Positions 48,863 to 56,412 of a DNA stretch of 64,000 bases are shown piece after piece. The DNA is from Gemella sp. (GTDB taxonomy: Bacteria; Bacillota; Bacilli; Staphylococcales; Gemellaceae), in assembly GCA_030529855.1 (NCBI GenBank), contig JAUMWC010000001.1, positions 156,823 to 220,822 of the forward strand, given 5' to 3'. The notes under the pieces were generated by a model that ran no database searches, was not told the origin of the DNA, and was given only the letters and a program-made list of their open reading frames with translations. Position 1 is the stretch's first letter. Every line of letters begins with the position of its first letter. A program made the translations under genes and the position numbers.

Positions 48863-48926
48863 TTGTAATTTATTTTGTTACAATAAAGATTATATACCTT
48901 TCTAGATGTAATGTCAATTGTTACGA
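48863..48926 (-). promoter_or_regulatory. ywnB-like promoter with two Rrf2-type operators
   Basis: On minus, TTGACA (48917-48912), a 17-base spacer and TATAAT (48894-48889). The -35 lies inside the palindrome ATGTAA-N9-TTACGA at 48906-48926, and a second palindrome TTGTAA-N9-TTACAA (48863-48883) covers the region just after the -10. A third copy with perfect arms lies upstream of the Rrf2 gene at 58769-58789. Confidence 0.7.
48907..48924 (+). repeat. Putative attL core
   Basis: TGTAATGTCAATTGTTAC; identical to 58770-58787 except one base (G for A). The first 13 bases are the shared core. It lies inside the operator and -35 of the ywnB-like gene. Confidence 0.6.
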
Positions 48927-49036
48927 CCGTGATTTTTTAGTTATTTCCAATTGTTTATAAATGCTATAACTACAACTTTTACTGATAAAATTATTATTCT
49001 TATTATTACCAAATATTGATAAATTACGTATATTTT

Positions 49037-49093
49037 TTCGTATACATTTAACTAACTATCAAATTTACGTCTCGTATACATCGTATACATTTA
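49037..49093 (+). repeat. Left-end CGTATACAT repeats (possible integrase arm sites)
   Basis: Three copies of CGTATACAT: 49040-49048 within TTTCGTATACATTT, and two in near tandem around 49074-49091. Related copies occur at the right end (58607-58718). Repeats just inside both ends suit arm-type binding sites of a tyrosine integrase; this is inference. Nothing coding is seen in 48930-49260. Confidence 0.5.
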
Positions 49094-49113
49094 ACCACTA
49101 CGGCAAGATAGAG

Positions 49114-49141
49114 GCTACCTATTGATTTAGGTGGCTTTTTT
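49114..49141 (+). terminator. Plus-strand terminator at the left end of the island
   Basis: GCTACCTA-TTGAT-TTAGGTGGC followed by TTTTTT. It would stop transcription arriving from the left, insulating the island's convergent genes. Confidence 0.75.
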
Positions 49142-49227
49142 ATATTTGATAAAATCATCAATATTTATCATTTAGGTTATAAAACATCTTCTGTAAATGG
49201 AAAATTTAGGCTATTTTTCCAATAATA

Positions 49228-49255
49228 AAAACACCTAACAAAAATGTTAAGTGTT
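49228..49255 (-). terminator. Terminator after the last minus-strand island gene
   Basis: AAACACCTAACA and TGTTAAGTGTTT form a stem just behind the stop of 49266-49808, with A/T-rich sequence (TTTTATTATT) after it on minus. Confidence 0.7.
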
Positions 49256-49265
49256 TCTTGCTTCA

Positions 49266-49808
49266 TTATTTACCTATGTAGCGTTTTAATGCTTTTCCTA
49301 AATCTACATCATCAGTAAATGTTTTTAAATATGGCGTTCCTGAAGTCACTTGTACCGATAAATTTCTTGGAATATTTACAAATTCCTCATAACTATCAAG
49401 TAAATCGTAATTTCCGTCCATAGTGTTTTTAAAAATTTCATTATACTTATTATCTATTTTTTCTACTTCTGTTAAAAATCGTTCAATTACTTCTGTTAAC
49501 TTTGTTTTGTGTTCTACTCTCACAGCGTGTGTATCTTTTATACTGCTTCCAAGCTCTTCAATTAAAGCTGATTCTACTTCTTCTGTTACAAGTTTAGTAT
49601 TTTGAATAATTTCATTTTTTACTGCGTTTAGTTCTTCAATTTCTTTTTGATACTGCAGTCTTTTTTTACTTCTTTCAAAAATATCTTCAGTAGTATCATT
49701 TTCTATTTTTTCTTTTATCTTTAAGATTTTAGCTTCTACTTCTTCTATTGCTTTTTTTAATTTCTCTTTTTCTTCTCTAGCTCTATTTAATAATTCCATT
49801 ATTTCCAC
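49266..49808 (-). CDS. Coiled-coil protein of the island, function unknown
   Basis: I do not recognise this 180-residue protein. Residues 1-70 and 90-120 are strongly helical and charged with heptad-like spacing (REEKEKLKKAIEEVEAKILKIKEKI), followed by a less charged C-terminal part ending KALKRYIGK. It is the last gene of the minus-strand set and overlaps the preceding gene by 10 bases. In satellites this position often holds packaging or capsid-remodelling genes, so a scaffold-like role is a guess. Confidence 0.6.
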   Translation of the reverse strand: MEIMELLNRAREEKEKLKKAIEEVEAKILKIKEKIENDTTEDIFERSKKRLQYQKEIEELNAVKNEIIQNTKLVTEEVESALIEELGSSIKDTHAVRVEHKTKLTEVIERFLTEVEKIDNKYNEIFKNTMDGNYDLLDSYEEFVNIPRNLSVQVTSGTPYLKTFTDDVDLGKALKRYIGK

Positions 49809-50059
49809 GCCCTCTCAAGTTCTTCTTTTGCTAATTTTTCATATAACTCTCTATTGTTGTTACGTAATTCTTGTCTTTCTCTTAATCCCATTTTACTGAA
49901 ATTCAACTTTGACTCCTCTTCTTTTTTTCTTTCCTCTGCTCGTTGCTTTTTATACTCTTCTTGTACGTTAGCAACATCCATTTCAACACTGTCTTTTATT
50001 AGTTGGTTATGCCTTTCAGATAACCCTAATGCTGATAATACTTTATCTAAATTATTCAT
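49799..50059 (-). CDS. Small charged island protein, function unknown
   Basis: This 86-residue hydrophilic helical protein has a central run of Lys/Arg/Glu (EEYKKQRAEERKKEEESKL) and an ERQELRNNNRELYEKLAKEELERAW end. No family recognised. It overlaps neighbours on both sides by 1-10 bases (its start shares a base with the stop of the TerS-like gene), which points to coupled translation with the packaging-like genes. Confidence 0.55.
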   Translation of the reverse strand: MNNLDKVLSALGLSERHNQLIKDSVEMDVANVQEEYKKQRAEERKKEEESKLNFSKMGLRERQELRNNNRELYEKLAKEELERAWK

Positions 50060-50427
50060 TATTTTGTCCTTTCTTCTAATTCGTTTAATCTGTGCTCTAG
50101 TTCTTCCACTTCATAACCTTTAAATCCAAACTCTAGCAATGTTCTTGCACTCTGTACCCTTGCATAAGGCGACTTCGTTTTGTCACTAGCTATCTCCACT
50201 AGTGTTTCTATAGCTACATCACTATAATACTGCAATTTAGTAGTTACGTTTCTCATATAGGCTTGTTTAAGCCTTCTATATTCTTGGTTAAATAGTGGGT
50301 CTTTTAAATATCTGTATGCTGTAGATTGAGATATTTTTGCTTGTTTTATAGCCTCTGTTTTGGTTGGCTCATTTATTAAAGCAAGTAAAAATGATTTTTG
50401 TTTACTACTTAAACTGTCACTCATCAT
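50059..50427 (-). CDS. Helix-turn-helix protein resembling a terminase small subunit
   Basis: The 122-residue product starts SSKQKSFLLALINEPTKTEAIKQAKISQSTAYRYLKDPLF, a helix-turn-helix of the phage TerS/phBC6A51 kind, followed by helical regions suitable for oligomerisation. Small terminase subunits recognise packaging sites. Satellites such as SaPIs carry their own TerS without a large subunit to redirect packaging, and no large subunit is seen here. It could instead be a simple regulator. Confidence 0.6.
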   Translation of the reverse strand: MMSDSLSSKQKSFLLALINEPTKTEAIKQAKISQSTAYRYLKDPLFNQEYRRLKQAYMRNVTTKLQYYSDVAIETLVEIASDKTKSPYARVQSARTLLEFGFKGYEVEELEHRLNELEERTK

Positions 50428-50742
50428 CTCTCCCCCTCTGTTGTGTACTCATCCCTTACCCAGTCCATAACACTGGAGAATTTCTCGGGAATCCTTGGCC
50501 AACCTTCATCATCTGGACTATCCCAGTCTACGCAAGCGTTAAAAATAATAAAATTACAATTTTTGTATGTTCTCCTAAAATCTAAAACATCTTGTGGAGT
50601 ACTGCATATTGTTTTTTTGCCTTCTACTTGGAAGATTAAATTATCTTGTTCATCTACTTCGATAAATAATAGTAGAAAACCCTCAATGTTATTCTTTATT
50701 ATTTTTTCTTCTAATCGCTTTAATCTTTTTCTAAAAATACAT
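50424..50742 (-). pseudogene. Frameshifted island gene, about 105 residues when restored
   Basis: GGAGGTATAGAGTAG precedes an ATG at 50742, but the frame closes after three codons (ATG TAT TTT TAG). Removing one base from the five-T run (plus-strand AAAAA, 50733-50737) joins it to a long open frame: RLKRLEEKIIKNNIEGFLLL, then a C-terminal part containing NFIIFNACVDWDS and RIPEKFSSVMDWV. This frame runs to a stop overlapping the TerS-like start. No in-frame alternative start was found early in that frame. Function unknown. Confidence 0.65.
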
Positions 50743-50771
50743 CTACTCTATACCTCCATTCTAAAAATAAA

Positions 50772-50819
50772 AAAACCTAGAGCATATAAGACTATTAAAA
50801 ATCTATATACCCTAGGTTG
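50772..50819 (-). terminator. Terminator between two blocks of island genes
   Basis: On minus AACCTAG...CTAGGTT with an inner TATATA/TATATG pairing, followed by seven T. It follows the small gene 50835-51002. Confidence 0.7.
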
Positions 50820-50834
50820 TTCCTTTAGTATTCT

Positions 50835-51002
50835 TTATATTTCTGTTTTTACTGTGCTAGTTGTTTCAATTGTCACAACTTTACCGTTTTGTATATGGAA
50901 GGTAACTCTCCCAAATAATGGGGCTTCCACTGTCTTTATTATATCATTTTTTGTGTATGTGAGTAAAGTTTTTTCTACTTGTTTTGTTTCTTTCTCTCTC
51001 AT
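50835..51002 (-). CDS. 55-residue YezD/DUF2292-like small protein
   Basis: A 55-codon gene with a strong GGAGGGAATAA site. The product has a Lys/Glu-rich start and a core LFGRVTFHIQNGKVVTIETT, resembling the small DUF2292/YezD proteins (pattern G.I.I.I.dGkVvqIe) that are frequent in phages and islands. Function of that family is unknown. It closes the transcript ending at the terminator 50772-50819. Confidence 0.65.
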   Translation of the reverse strand: MREKETKQVEKTLLTYTKNDIIKTVEAPLFGRVTFHIQNGKVVTIETTSTVKTEI

Positions 51003-51033
51003 TTATTCCCTCCTTTCGTACTTTATTCATACT

Positions 51034-51270
51034 TTAATAAATCGTGTAGTTAACTACTGCATAGAATCTAGCTACTGGTTTCCCATAGTGCATTTTCCCT
51101 CTTTCATCTTCAAAGGAAGTTACATCTTGGTAACTATCAATCTTAACATCATCTATTGAATAAACTTTTATTTCTTCCTTTTCTTTTTCAGCAATTTCAT
51201 CATAAAACTTATTTAATTGCTCCTCTATATTTAATAATGAATATCCTGTAATTATTTTTGTTCTTTTCAT
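51034..51270 (-). CDS. Small island protein, possibly Cse60-like
   Basis: This 78-residue protein begins MKRTKIITGYSLLNIEEQLNKFYDEIAEK and ends ARFYAVVNYTIY. The pattern (short strand, long amphipathic helix, C-terminal strand) is reminiscent of the Cse60-type small proteins found in phages, but the match is weak. It lies just beyond the proposed origin, 32 bases before the DUF2292-like gene. Confidence 0.5.
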   Translation of the reverse strand: MKRTKIITGYSLLNIEEQLNKFYDEIAEKEKEEIKVYSIDDVKIDSYQDVTSFEDERGKMHYGKPVARFYAVVNYTIY

Positions 51271-51307
51271 TCTGTTTTTTCTCCTAAATTTTTTATAATT
51301 GTTAAAA

Positions 51308-51605
51308 GTTGTAATACTTCACTACAACTGGTTGTAATAATTTTTATTTTCTCACTACCTACAAACTGCATTGTTATGCTTTTGGGGTCTCGGTTGTAGT
51401 AAGTTGTAATAATATTTGAAAATTCTCTCATATATTATATAAATATTACTCTACTACATCTATATATTTTTTTTATTTATAATATTAAATTCATAATAAA
51501 ATACTACAACCATTACAACCAGTGTGTAAAAATATTACTGTTATGGTAATTATTATGGTTGTAATAAAATATTTTATATTACAACCCAATAACAACTATT
51601 ACAAC
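51308..51605. other. Probable replication origin: iterons flanking an AT-rich core
   Basis: Ten copies of an 8-base iteron GTTGTAAT (or ATTACAAC; three with one change). Plus orientation at 51308, 51331, 51393, 51403 and 51558; minus at 51321, 51503, 51512, 51578 and 51598. The left group is mostly plus, the right group mostly minus, and they flank a 92-base stretch (51411-51502) that is almost pure A/T. The last iteron ends six bases from the primase-helicase stop. SaPI origins have the same arrangement (known): iteron groups around an AT-rich region next to rep. Confidence 0.75.
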
Positions 51606-51610
51606 TTTTT

Positions 51611-54181
51611 TTAATCTACTCTTACTATCATAGGACAAGTATAGGTCGGATAATGTTCATCTAATCCATAATTAAATTCCACGTATTTAGACGTTCCTTT
51701 TATTAATTCTTCTAACTCGTTGTAATATTCATTAACCTTTTTTTGATTTTGATAATCATATCTAAACGGCAAATCATTCTCTTTCACATAATCTTTTAAT
51801 AATGTGAAAAACTCTTTCCCGATATTTGCTCTTGGTGGTACATTAATACTTTCACAATAATTTTTATATAGTGCGTTTAGTACTTTTGTAGGTACTCTCC
51901 TAGCTGTGTGTAATTTTCTAGGGATATATGCTTCTACTAAAAACGAATATAAACTGTCATTACTTTCTTTATAGTCATCTACTGCTCTTCTTACTTCTTC
52001 TGTTTCAATAAAGTGTTCAAACTCTGGTAAATTCAATGCTGTATATAGCACGTACTCCAGTACCCTTTTATCTCTGATTTTCTCATCTTTAATACTCTTA
52101 TCTTCTTTCATTCCGTGAAAGTCTGCATTAAATGGGATTATTAGCAATCTATCAAGTAGAGCCTTACTCTTATCATTGATTTTAGGTATTCTATTAGCAC
52201 TAAACAGCAAGAATAATTTTACAGTTATGGCTTGTGATTCCTTGTTCTTAACATCTGCTGTTATTGTCTGCCCACTTGTTATTGATTTGATAATATCTAC
52301 ATCTTGTAAATATAAGTCAGAAATATCATCACCTATATTACATACTTTTCCTGCTAATTTACTTACCATAAATTTATTGCCTGTTATCTGGTCTAGTTTC
52401 AATGTAGATACATTCTTCCTACCTATTAGATTAATCAGTAAATCTTGAAAGGTTGATTTTCCATTTTTACCCTCTCCTAATATTATCCCCATTTTTCTAC
52501 GTGTATAATTAGGGTTTATTGCTTCATTTATCAACTGCCATATTAGTAAGGTAACATCATTCTTTTCTACTGCTAACGTTTGAAAAAAGCTGTCTACATC
52601 AAAATAATCTACTGGATTAACTGCACTTGGGGTATAATCCGTTACTATTTTCGCTGTTATGTAATGTTTATAGCTAAACGGCTCAAGTACTCTAGTTTTT
52701 AAGTTAAATAACCCGTTATTAACTGGGATATATTTTTCTAAATACTCGGGAGTTTCCTCAACGTATTCTATTTCAGTTTTTAATTTGCTAGTAACTTCTT
52801 TATATTTAGACGGCTTGTATCTGTATTCTAGGGCATTAATCCACCTATGGATTTCTAGTTCACTATGCTTATATATCCCGTCTTTAAAATCATAGTAGTA
52901 AATGTTAGATATATCTTGAGTTTCTCCCAACAGAATTAAAGGTATATGCCTTTTTATGTATCCACTAATAATAGTAAATCCCATAGGTGGAGCTGGAATA
53001 ACTTCCCCAGTCTTTTCATTTATCTTGGTGTTTTCTTCTCTCCAGTTATCCCCTATCTCTTGGAACATCTCAATAATATTGATATCGGGGTTGTTTTCTA
53101 ATACATCAAAATAATTTTTATATCCCGTAAAGTCAGTAACTGGATTAGTATAGTTTTTATTCCATAACTGAGCTAATTCCTTACGCTTTTTCCCTTTTTC
53201 TGCTTCACTAATACAAGCCCTAAATCTATCTTTAAACGTGTAGGTTGTCCTTATATAATTAGGGTTAACTACTGCTTGTTGTTTCTCAGCATTGTACTTA
53301 TCAATATTTCCTTTGATATATGCTTCATTATCATAAGCTAGTAAAGTAACAAAATCTGATGCTGTAACAACATCAATAGTTCCTGCAATTTCTTCTTTTA
53401 CTATTGTTTGAATTACTGATAAGGCGTTATTATAATCATCTATTAAATTAGGCTCATCTAATTCAAGATATAACTCAAACATTGTCCTTAAATCATTAGA
53501 ATTTAAATTATTAGCTGTTCTCTCTATGTTCTTCCTACGTTCAGTAACTTTCGCTTCACTTACTGGGAATTTTTCCCCAGTGATATGAATAATCTTATAA
53601 TTATCGGCTAGTGATTTTCTAATTGCTGGTAACCCTTGTAATTGTCCTATTTTTTCACTAGATTTATCGTGAGCTAGTTCTATTTTTTCTTTTCCGTTCT
53701 TTAATATTGTAGTTTTTGTAAGTCCTATTTTATCAGCTACATTCAACACGGTGTGTTTATACTCTGCTTTATTTGCTGAACGTTCTAGGGGTAAAACTAA
53801 CCTATATCTTGGCTCTGCTTCTGTATGCCTAACAGATGGATATAAAAGATATTCATATCCTTGTAATTTATCGGCAACTAAGTTAATAAAATCAGCATTA
53901 GAAATATCTATCTCATCATAATCTAAAAAAGCATAATCTCGACTAATGATATTAACATCATCTCTTATATACTGCCCTTTATCATTAGGGTTAATTTCTC
54001 CAACTATAATATATATAGCTTCTTTTGCTTTATACTCTTTTTTTAATCTAGTTTCATCAATTACGATATCATCTTCAATTATTTCAAGGTCGTGTTCCTT
54101 TATCATTTCAAATAAAGGTTTGTCACTATTTACTTTTGTTAATATTCTTCCTTTATAACCTTGTTGTTTATATATTGCCAT
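51611..54181 (-). CDS. Phage/satellite replication primase-helicase (D5-like SF3 helicase)
   Basis: The 856-residue protein probably initiates island replication. The N-terminal third has primase-polymerase-like features (AFLDYDEIDISN with paired acids, RYRLVLPLERS). The C-terminal part is a D5_N plus superfamily 3 helicase: Walker A GEGKNGKSTF, Walker B-like CNIGDDIS, sensor FLLFSANRIPKIND and an arginine-finger-like LLDRLLIIPF. A winged-helix end probably binds the iterons lying directly downstream. It is by far the largest island gene. Confidence 0.88.
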   Translation of the reverse strand: MAIYKQQGYKGRILTKVNSDKPLFEMIKEHDLEIIEDDIVIDETRLKKEYKAKEAIYIIVGEINPNDKGQYIRDDVNIISRDYAFLDYDEIDISNADFINLVADKLQGYEYLLYPSVRHTEAEPRYRLVLPLERSANKAEYKHTVLNVADKIGLTKTTILKNGKEKIELAHDKSSEKIGQLQGLPAIRKSLADNYKIIHITGEKFPVSEAKVTERRKNIERTANNLNSNDLRTMFELYLELDEPNLIDDYNNALSVIQTIVKEEIAGTIDVVTASDFVTLLAYDNEAYIKGNIDKYNAEKQQAVVNPNYIRTTYTFKDRFRACISEAEKGKKRKELAQLWNKNYTNPVTDFTGYKNYFDVLENNPDINIIEMFQEIGDNWREENTKINEKTGEVIPAPPMGFTIISGYIKRHIPLILLGETQDISNIYYYDFKDGIYKHSELEIHRWINALEYRYKPSKYKEVTSKLKTEIEYVEETPEYLEKYIPVNNGLFNLKTRVLEPFSYKHYITAKIVTDYTPSAVNPVDYFDVDSFFQTLAVEKNDVTLLIWQLINEAINPNYTRRKMGIILGEGKNGKSTFQDLLINLIGRKNVSTLKLDQITGNKFMVSKLAGKVCNIGDDISDLYLQDVDIIKSITSGQTITADVKNKESQAITVKLFLLFSANRIPKINDKSKALLDRLLIIPFNADFHGMKEDKSIKDEKIRDKRVLEYVLYTALNLPEFEHFIETEEVRRAVDDYKESNDSLYSFLVEAYIPRKLHTARRVPTKVLNALYKNYCESINVPPRANIGKEFFTLLKDYVKENDLPFRYDYQNQKKVNEYYNELEELIKGTSKYVEFNYGLDEHYPTYTCPMIVRVD

Positions 54182-54261
54182 TTAATCCCTCGTTTCTATA
54201 ATTTAATAATTTATGATATAATTTATCTATATATTGTTTAAAAGTTTTAATCACTCTCAAG

Positions 54262-54290
54262 ACCCTGCATTTTGTAGGGTCTTTTATTGT
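54262..54290 (+). terminator. Plus-oriented terminator inside the minus-strand island operon
   Basis: AAGACCCTGCA and TGTAGGGTCTT pair around TTT, followed by TTATTGTGTTTTT on plus. On minus there is no T-run, so it should stop antisense transcription, or act only as a stability hairpin for the minus transcript. Confidence 0.6.
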
Positions 54291-54291
54291 G

Positions 54292-54323
54292 TTTTTAACT
54301 TCTGCAATATATCTTGCTGTGGT
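54292..54323. repeat. Internal 32-base direct repeat, copy 1
   Basis: Contains TTCTGCAATATATCTTGCTG; 31 of 32 bases match the copy at 57390-57421. It lies just after the antirepressor stop. Confidence 0.85.
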
Positions 54324-54332
54324 ATTTGTATT

Positions 54333-55072
54333 TTATCTTTCTACTACGGGTTTAATTCCCATTCCTTTTAATAATTCATATATAAATAATCTTCCTTTTT
54401 GTGTCCAGTAAGTATGTAATACTGATTTTCTACCACCATTTACATCACTAGTTTTAGAATGTGTATAACCTTTATCAGAGTGTTCTGAATATAATAACCA
54501 AGTGTTTCCTTGTTTATATTGAACCTTCTTATTTTTAAGGATTTGATTTAATTTTTTACCACTCAATCCAAAATCTTTAGCTATTTTAGTAATACTAATT
54601 AATGATTCATTCTGTAAAACTAATTCATAGTAAGTTGCTTTAGGTTGCAATTCTTGTAATTGCTGTTTTTGTACTGCGACTGTTAATTGAAGTTGTTCAT
54701 TTTCTTCTATTTGATTTACTAGAGAAATTAATGCTTCTTTATATGTTGAAGGTAATTTTAGTTTATTTTCTAATTCTTCAATATATTTGATTACTGCTTT
54801 TCTAACTGCTTTACTTTCTCTTACTAGAACTTGTTTAGCTTGTGATAGTGTTAGGTTGAACATCGGTCTTGACTCACCTTTTTTATCTTTGTATTCAACG
54901 GCGGAAATTTTTCCTTCGTTAATTTCTTCTTCAAATTCATTTTTCACTATCTTTAATAAATCGTAATGCTTTAACTCTGCTTTACCCTCAATATCATTTC
55001 TAAAGAAATTGATTTGTTCTAATAATTCTAATGTTGTAATTGATTCTTTTGTTCTAATTTTGTTAATTCCAT
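54333..55072 (-). pseudogene. Rha/KilAC-type antirepressor, frameshifted at codon 2
   Basis: The open part (54333-54947, 204 codons from a GTG) has a Rha-like region (SRPMFNLTLSQAKQVLVRES) and a C-terminal KilAC DNA-binding domain (SITKIAKDFGLSGKKLNQIL, YTHSKTSDVNGGRKS). The same frame extends upstream without stop through INKIRTKESITTLELLEQIN to an AAGGAG-preceded ATG at 55072. That ATG is one base out of frame (ATGGAATT; an extra G would restore it). Intact, the product would be about 246 residues. Either it is inactive, or it starts late at the GTG. Such proteins relieve repression of early genes in phages. Confidence 0.7.
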
Positions 55073-55082
55073 TTTGTTCTCC

Positions 55083-55352
55083 TTATTTTTTCATTGATTC
55101 TAATACTGCATAAACTTCGTTAATATCAAAATAGTTAGTTTTCTCATTTAACGGCACGTATCTCAATCCGTTCTCTCTTAATTTAGTCAAGGTCTTATCC
55201 CCTATTCCTAAAAATTCTACTAACTCGTTACGTTTATAGTATCTTTTTGTTGGTCTAATCTTTTCTTGTTCTTCCTTTATAGTCTTTTGAATTAGACTTC
55301 TAAGACTCTCCTTTAATTCTTCTTGGTAGTTGCTACCTAGTACCACTTCCAT
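55083..55352 (-). CDS. Excisionase/AlpA-like helix-turn-helix protein
   Basis: The 89-residue product has an N-terminal helical part and a MerR-type DNA-binding end, YYKRNELVEFLGIGDKTLTKLRENGL...YFDINEVYAVLESM. This resembles excisionase or AlpA-like proteins that direct integrase toward excision or activate early genes. Its position between the early small genes and the antirepressor fits either role. Confidence 0.65.
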   Translation of the reverse strand: MEVVLGSNYQEELKESLRSLIQKTIKEEQEKIRPTKRYYKRNELVEFLGIGDKTLTKLRENGLRYVPLNEKTNYFDINEVYAVLESMKK

Positions 55353-55354
55353 TA

Positions 55355-55576
55355 TTAAAGTACCTCCTCTTTTTCAGTAATATCATTTTGTAAATTTAAT
55401 AATTCTGAACTTGCTAATTTTAAAACATTATTTTTCTTACTAATGCTGATAATAAAATTAAGTGCTTCTTCTGGATTACCTAAATTCTTAACTCTAGTAC
55501 CTTCTTCAATATGTTCAATCACTTCGTTTAGTACTTCTCTTACTACATCTAATTTATCAAAAATATATTTTTCCAT
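55355..55576 (-). CDS. Small island protein, function unknown
   Basis: This 73-residue acidic helical protein (KYIFDKLDVVREVLNEVIEH) resembles no family I know. Gaps of one or two bases to both neighbours show it belongs to the early operon. Confidence 0.55.
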   Translation of the reverse strand: MEKYIFDKLDVVREVLNEVIEHIEEGTRVKNLGNPEEALNFIISISKKNNVLKLASSELLNLQNDITEKEEVL

Positions 55577-55577
55577 A

Positions 55578-55865
55578 TTATTGCTCCCTTACTATATTTT
55601 TAATATTTGCATCTAATGATTCAACTTTATCTCTAGCCATTTTTAATACTGTATTGTATCTTTGTGTAAAAGTTACTAGTCCATAGCAAGAAAAAGGATC
55701 GTTTAAATCTGCTTTATGCTGTTCATCAAAAAATTCTATTACTAACGTTAGAACTTCGTATAATTCTTCTAAAGCAAATCCTGTGCTTTCTAGTTCCATT
55801 ACTAAATCCCAAGCACTTTTCTTTTTTGCTACTTCCTTAATTTCTACTGTTTTTACTTTTGTCAT
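55578..55865 (-). CDS. Small island protein, function unknown
   Basis: This 95-residue protein has helical segments (AWDLVMELESTGFALEELYEVLTLVIEFF) and a central YGLVTFTQRYNTVLKMARDKV. The weak resemblance of the two small early proteins to each other (both end in helices with LxxxR/K patterns) is not enough to call them paralogues. It is the second gene of the early operon. Confidence 0.55.
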   Translation of the reverse strand: MTKVKTVEIKEVAKKKSAWDLVMELESTGFALEELYEVLTLVIEFFDEQHKADLNDPFSCYGLVTFTQRYNTVLKMARDKVESLDANIKNIVREQ

Positions 55866-55951
55866 CTATAATATCCTCTCTTTATATATGTTTAGATTTT
55901 TGATATAATAGATAAATAGATTATTTTTCTAAATATCTATCATATTACTTA

Positions 55952-55997
55952 ACTATCAACGTACAGTCTGCAAACTAAACGCGTTGGTAGTTTTTTA
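55952..55997 (+). terminator. Plus-oriented hairpin with T-run between early island genes
   Basis: ACTATCAACG and CGTTGGTAGT pair around a 20-base loop and are followed by TTTTTT on plus. On minus, in the gene direction, there is no T-run. It lies between the Cro-like gene and the next early gene. Confidence 0.55.
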
Positions 55998-56000
55998 TTT

Positions 56001-56025
56001 AGTCTGTTTTAGTCGGTTTTATTCC
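56001..56025. promoter_or_regulatory. Operator-like repeats overlapping the Cro-like gene end
   Basis: AGTCTGTTTTAGTCGG followed by TTTTATTCC. GTC triplets spaced 10 bases apart resemble the two sites in the repressor/cro promoter region (56259-56276 and 56324-56340). Confidence 0.4.
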
Positions 56026-56233
56026 AAAAAAAAAGATAATCTATAGTTAAATCTGTATAGTATGGTTTAATGTACTCATACACTTTCAACATTTCATAAT
56101 CTTTAAAGGGATTCACTCCACTTTCCTTTTTACTATAAGCTTGTGAAGATATATTTAATAATTCAGCTAATTCTTTTTTAGTGATTTTAGCACCTACTCT
56201 TTTACCAGCTAGTACATTTATAGCAGTGTTCAT
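56009..56233 (-). CDS. Cro-like XRE-family DNA-binding protein
   Basis: The product is 74 residues when started at ATG 56233, which is preceded by GGAGGTGGGAAA; the earlier in-frame ATG at 56251 overlaps that site. It has a helix-turn-helix (AKITKKELAELLNISSQAYSKKESG) of the XRE class. It is the first leftward gene, divergent from the repressor, as cro is in phages. The end of the gene contains copies of the operator-like motif AGTC.GTTTTAGTC. Confidence 0.75.
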   Translation of the reverse strand: MNTAINVLAGKRVGAKITKKELAELLNISSQAYSKKESGVNPFKDYEMLKVYEYIKPYYTDLTIDYLFFWNKTD

Positions 56234-56258
56234 TTTCCCACCTCCTTCCATTAATTAA

Positions 56259-56340
56259 GGTCGGTTTTGGTCGACCTTATAGAATAAGTTTAACATTACT
56301 TTTTTATATTGTCAATACCAAAAAGTCGGTTTTAGTCTGA
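56259..56340. promoter_or_regulatory. Divergent control region with two repressor-like operators
   Basis: On minus, TTGACA (56315-56310), 17 bases, then TAAACT form the leftward promoter. GGTCGGTTTTGGTCGACC (56259-56276) lies just downstream, and AGTCGGTTTTAGTCTGA (56324-56340) just upstream of the -35. The shared motif GTCGGTTTT.GTC is the likely binding site of the CI-like or Cro-like protein. TATAAT at 56371-56376 is the probable -10 of the rightward repressor promoter. Confidence 0.65.
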
Positions 56341-56412
56341 AAAAATGTTTATTTTTTTTACGTTTTGGTATATAATCAATATTGTAATGAATAAAATAGA
56401 GGAATTGAAATA

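Noticed and set aside
50443-51159. Plus-strand 238-codon frame in the island
   Set aside because: Runs antisense to three minus-strand genes with good ribosome sites; its composition is that of reversed A/T-rich coding DNA.
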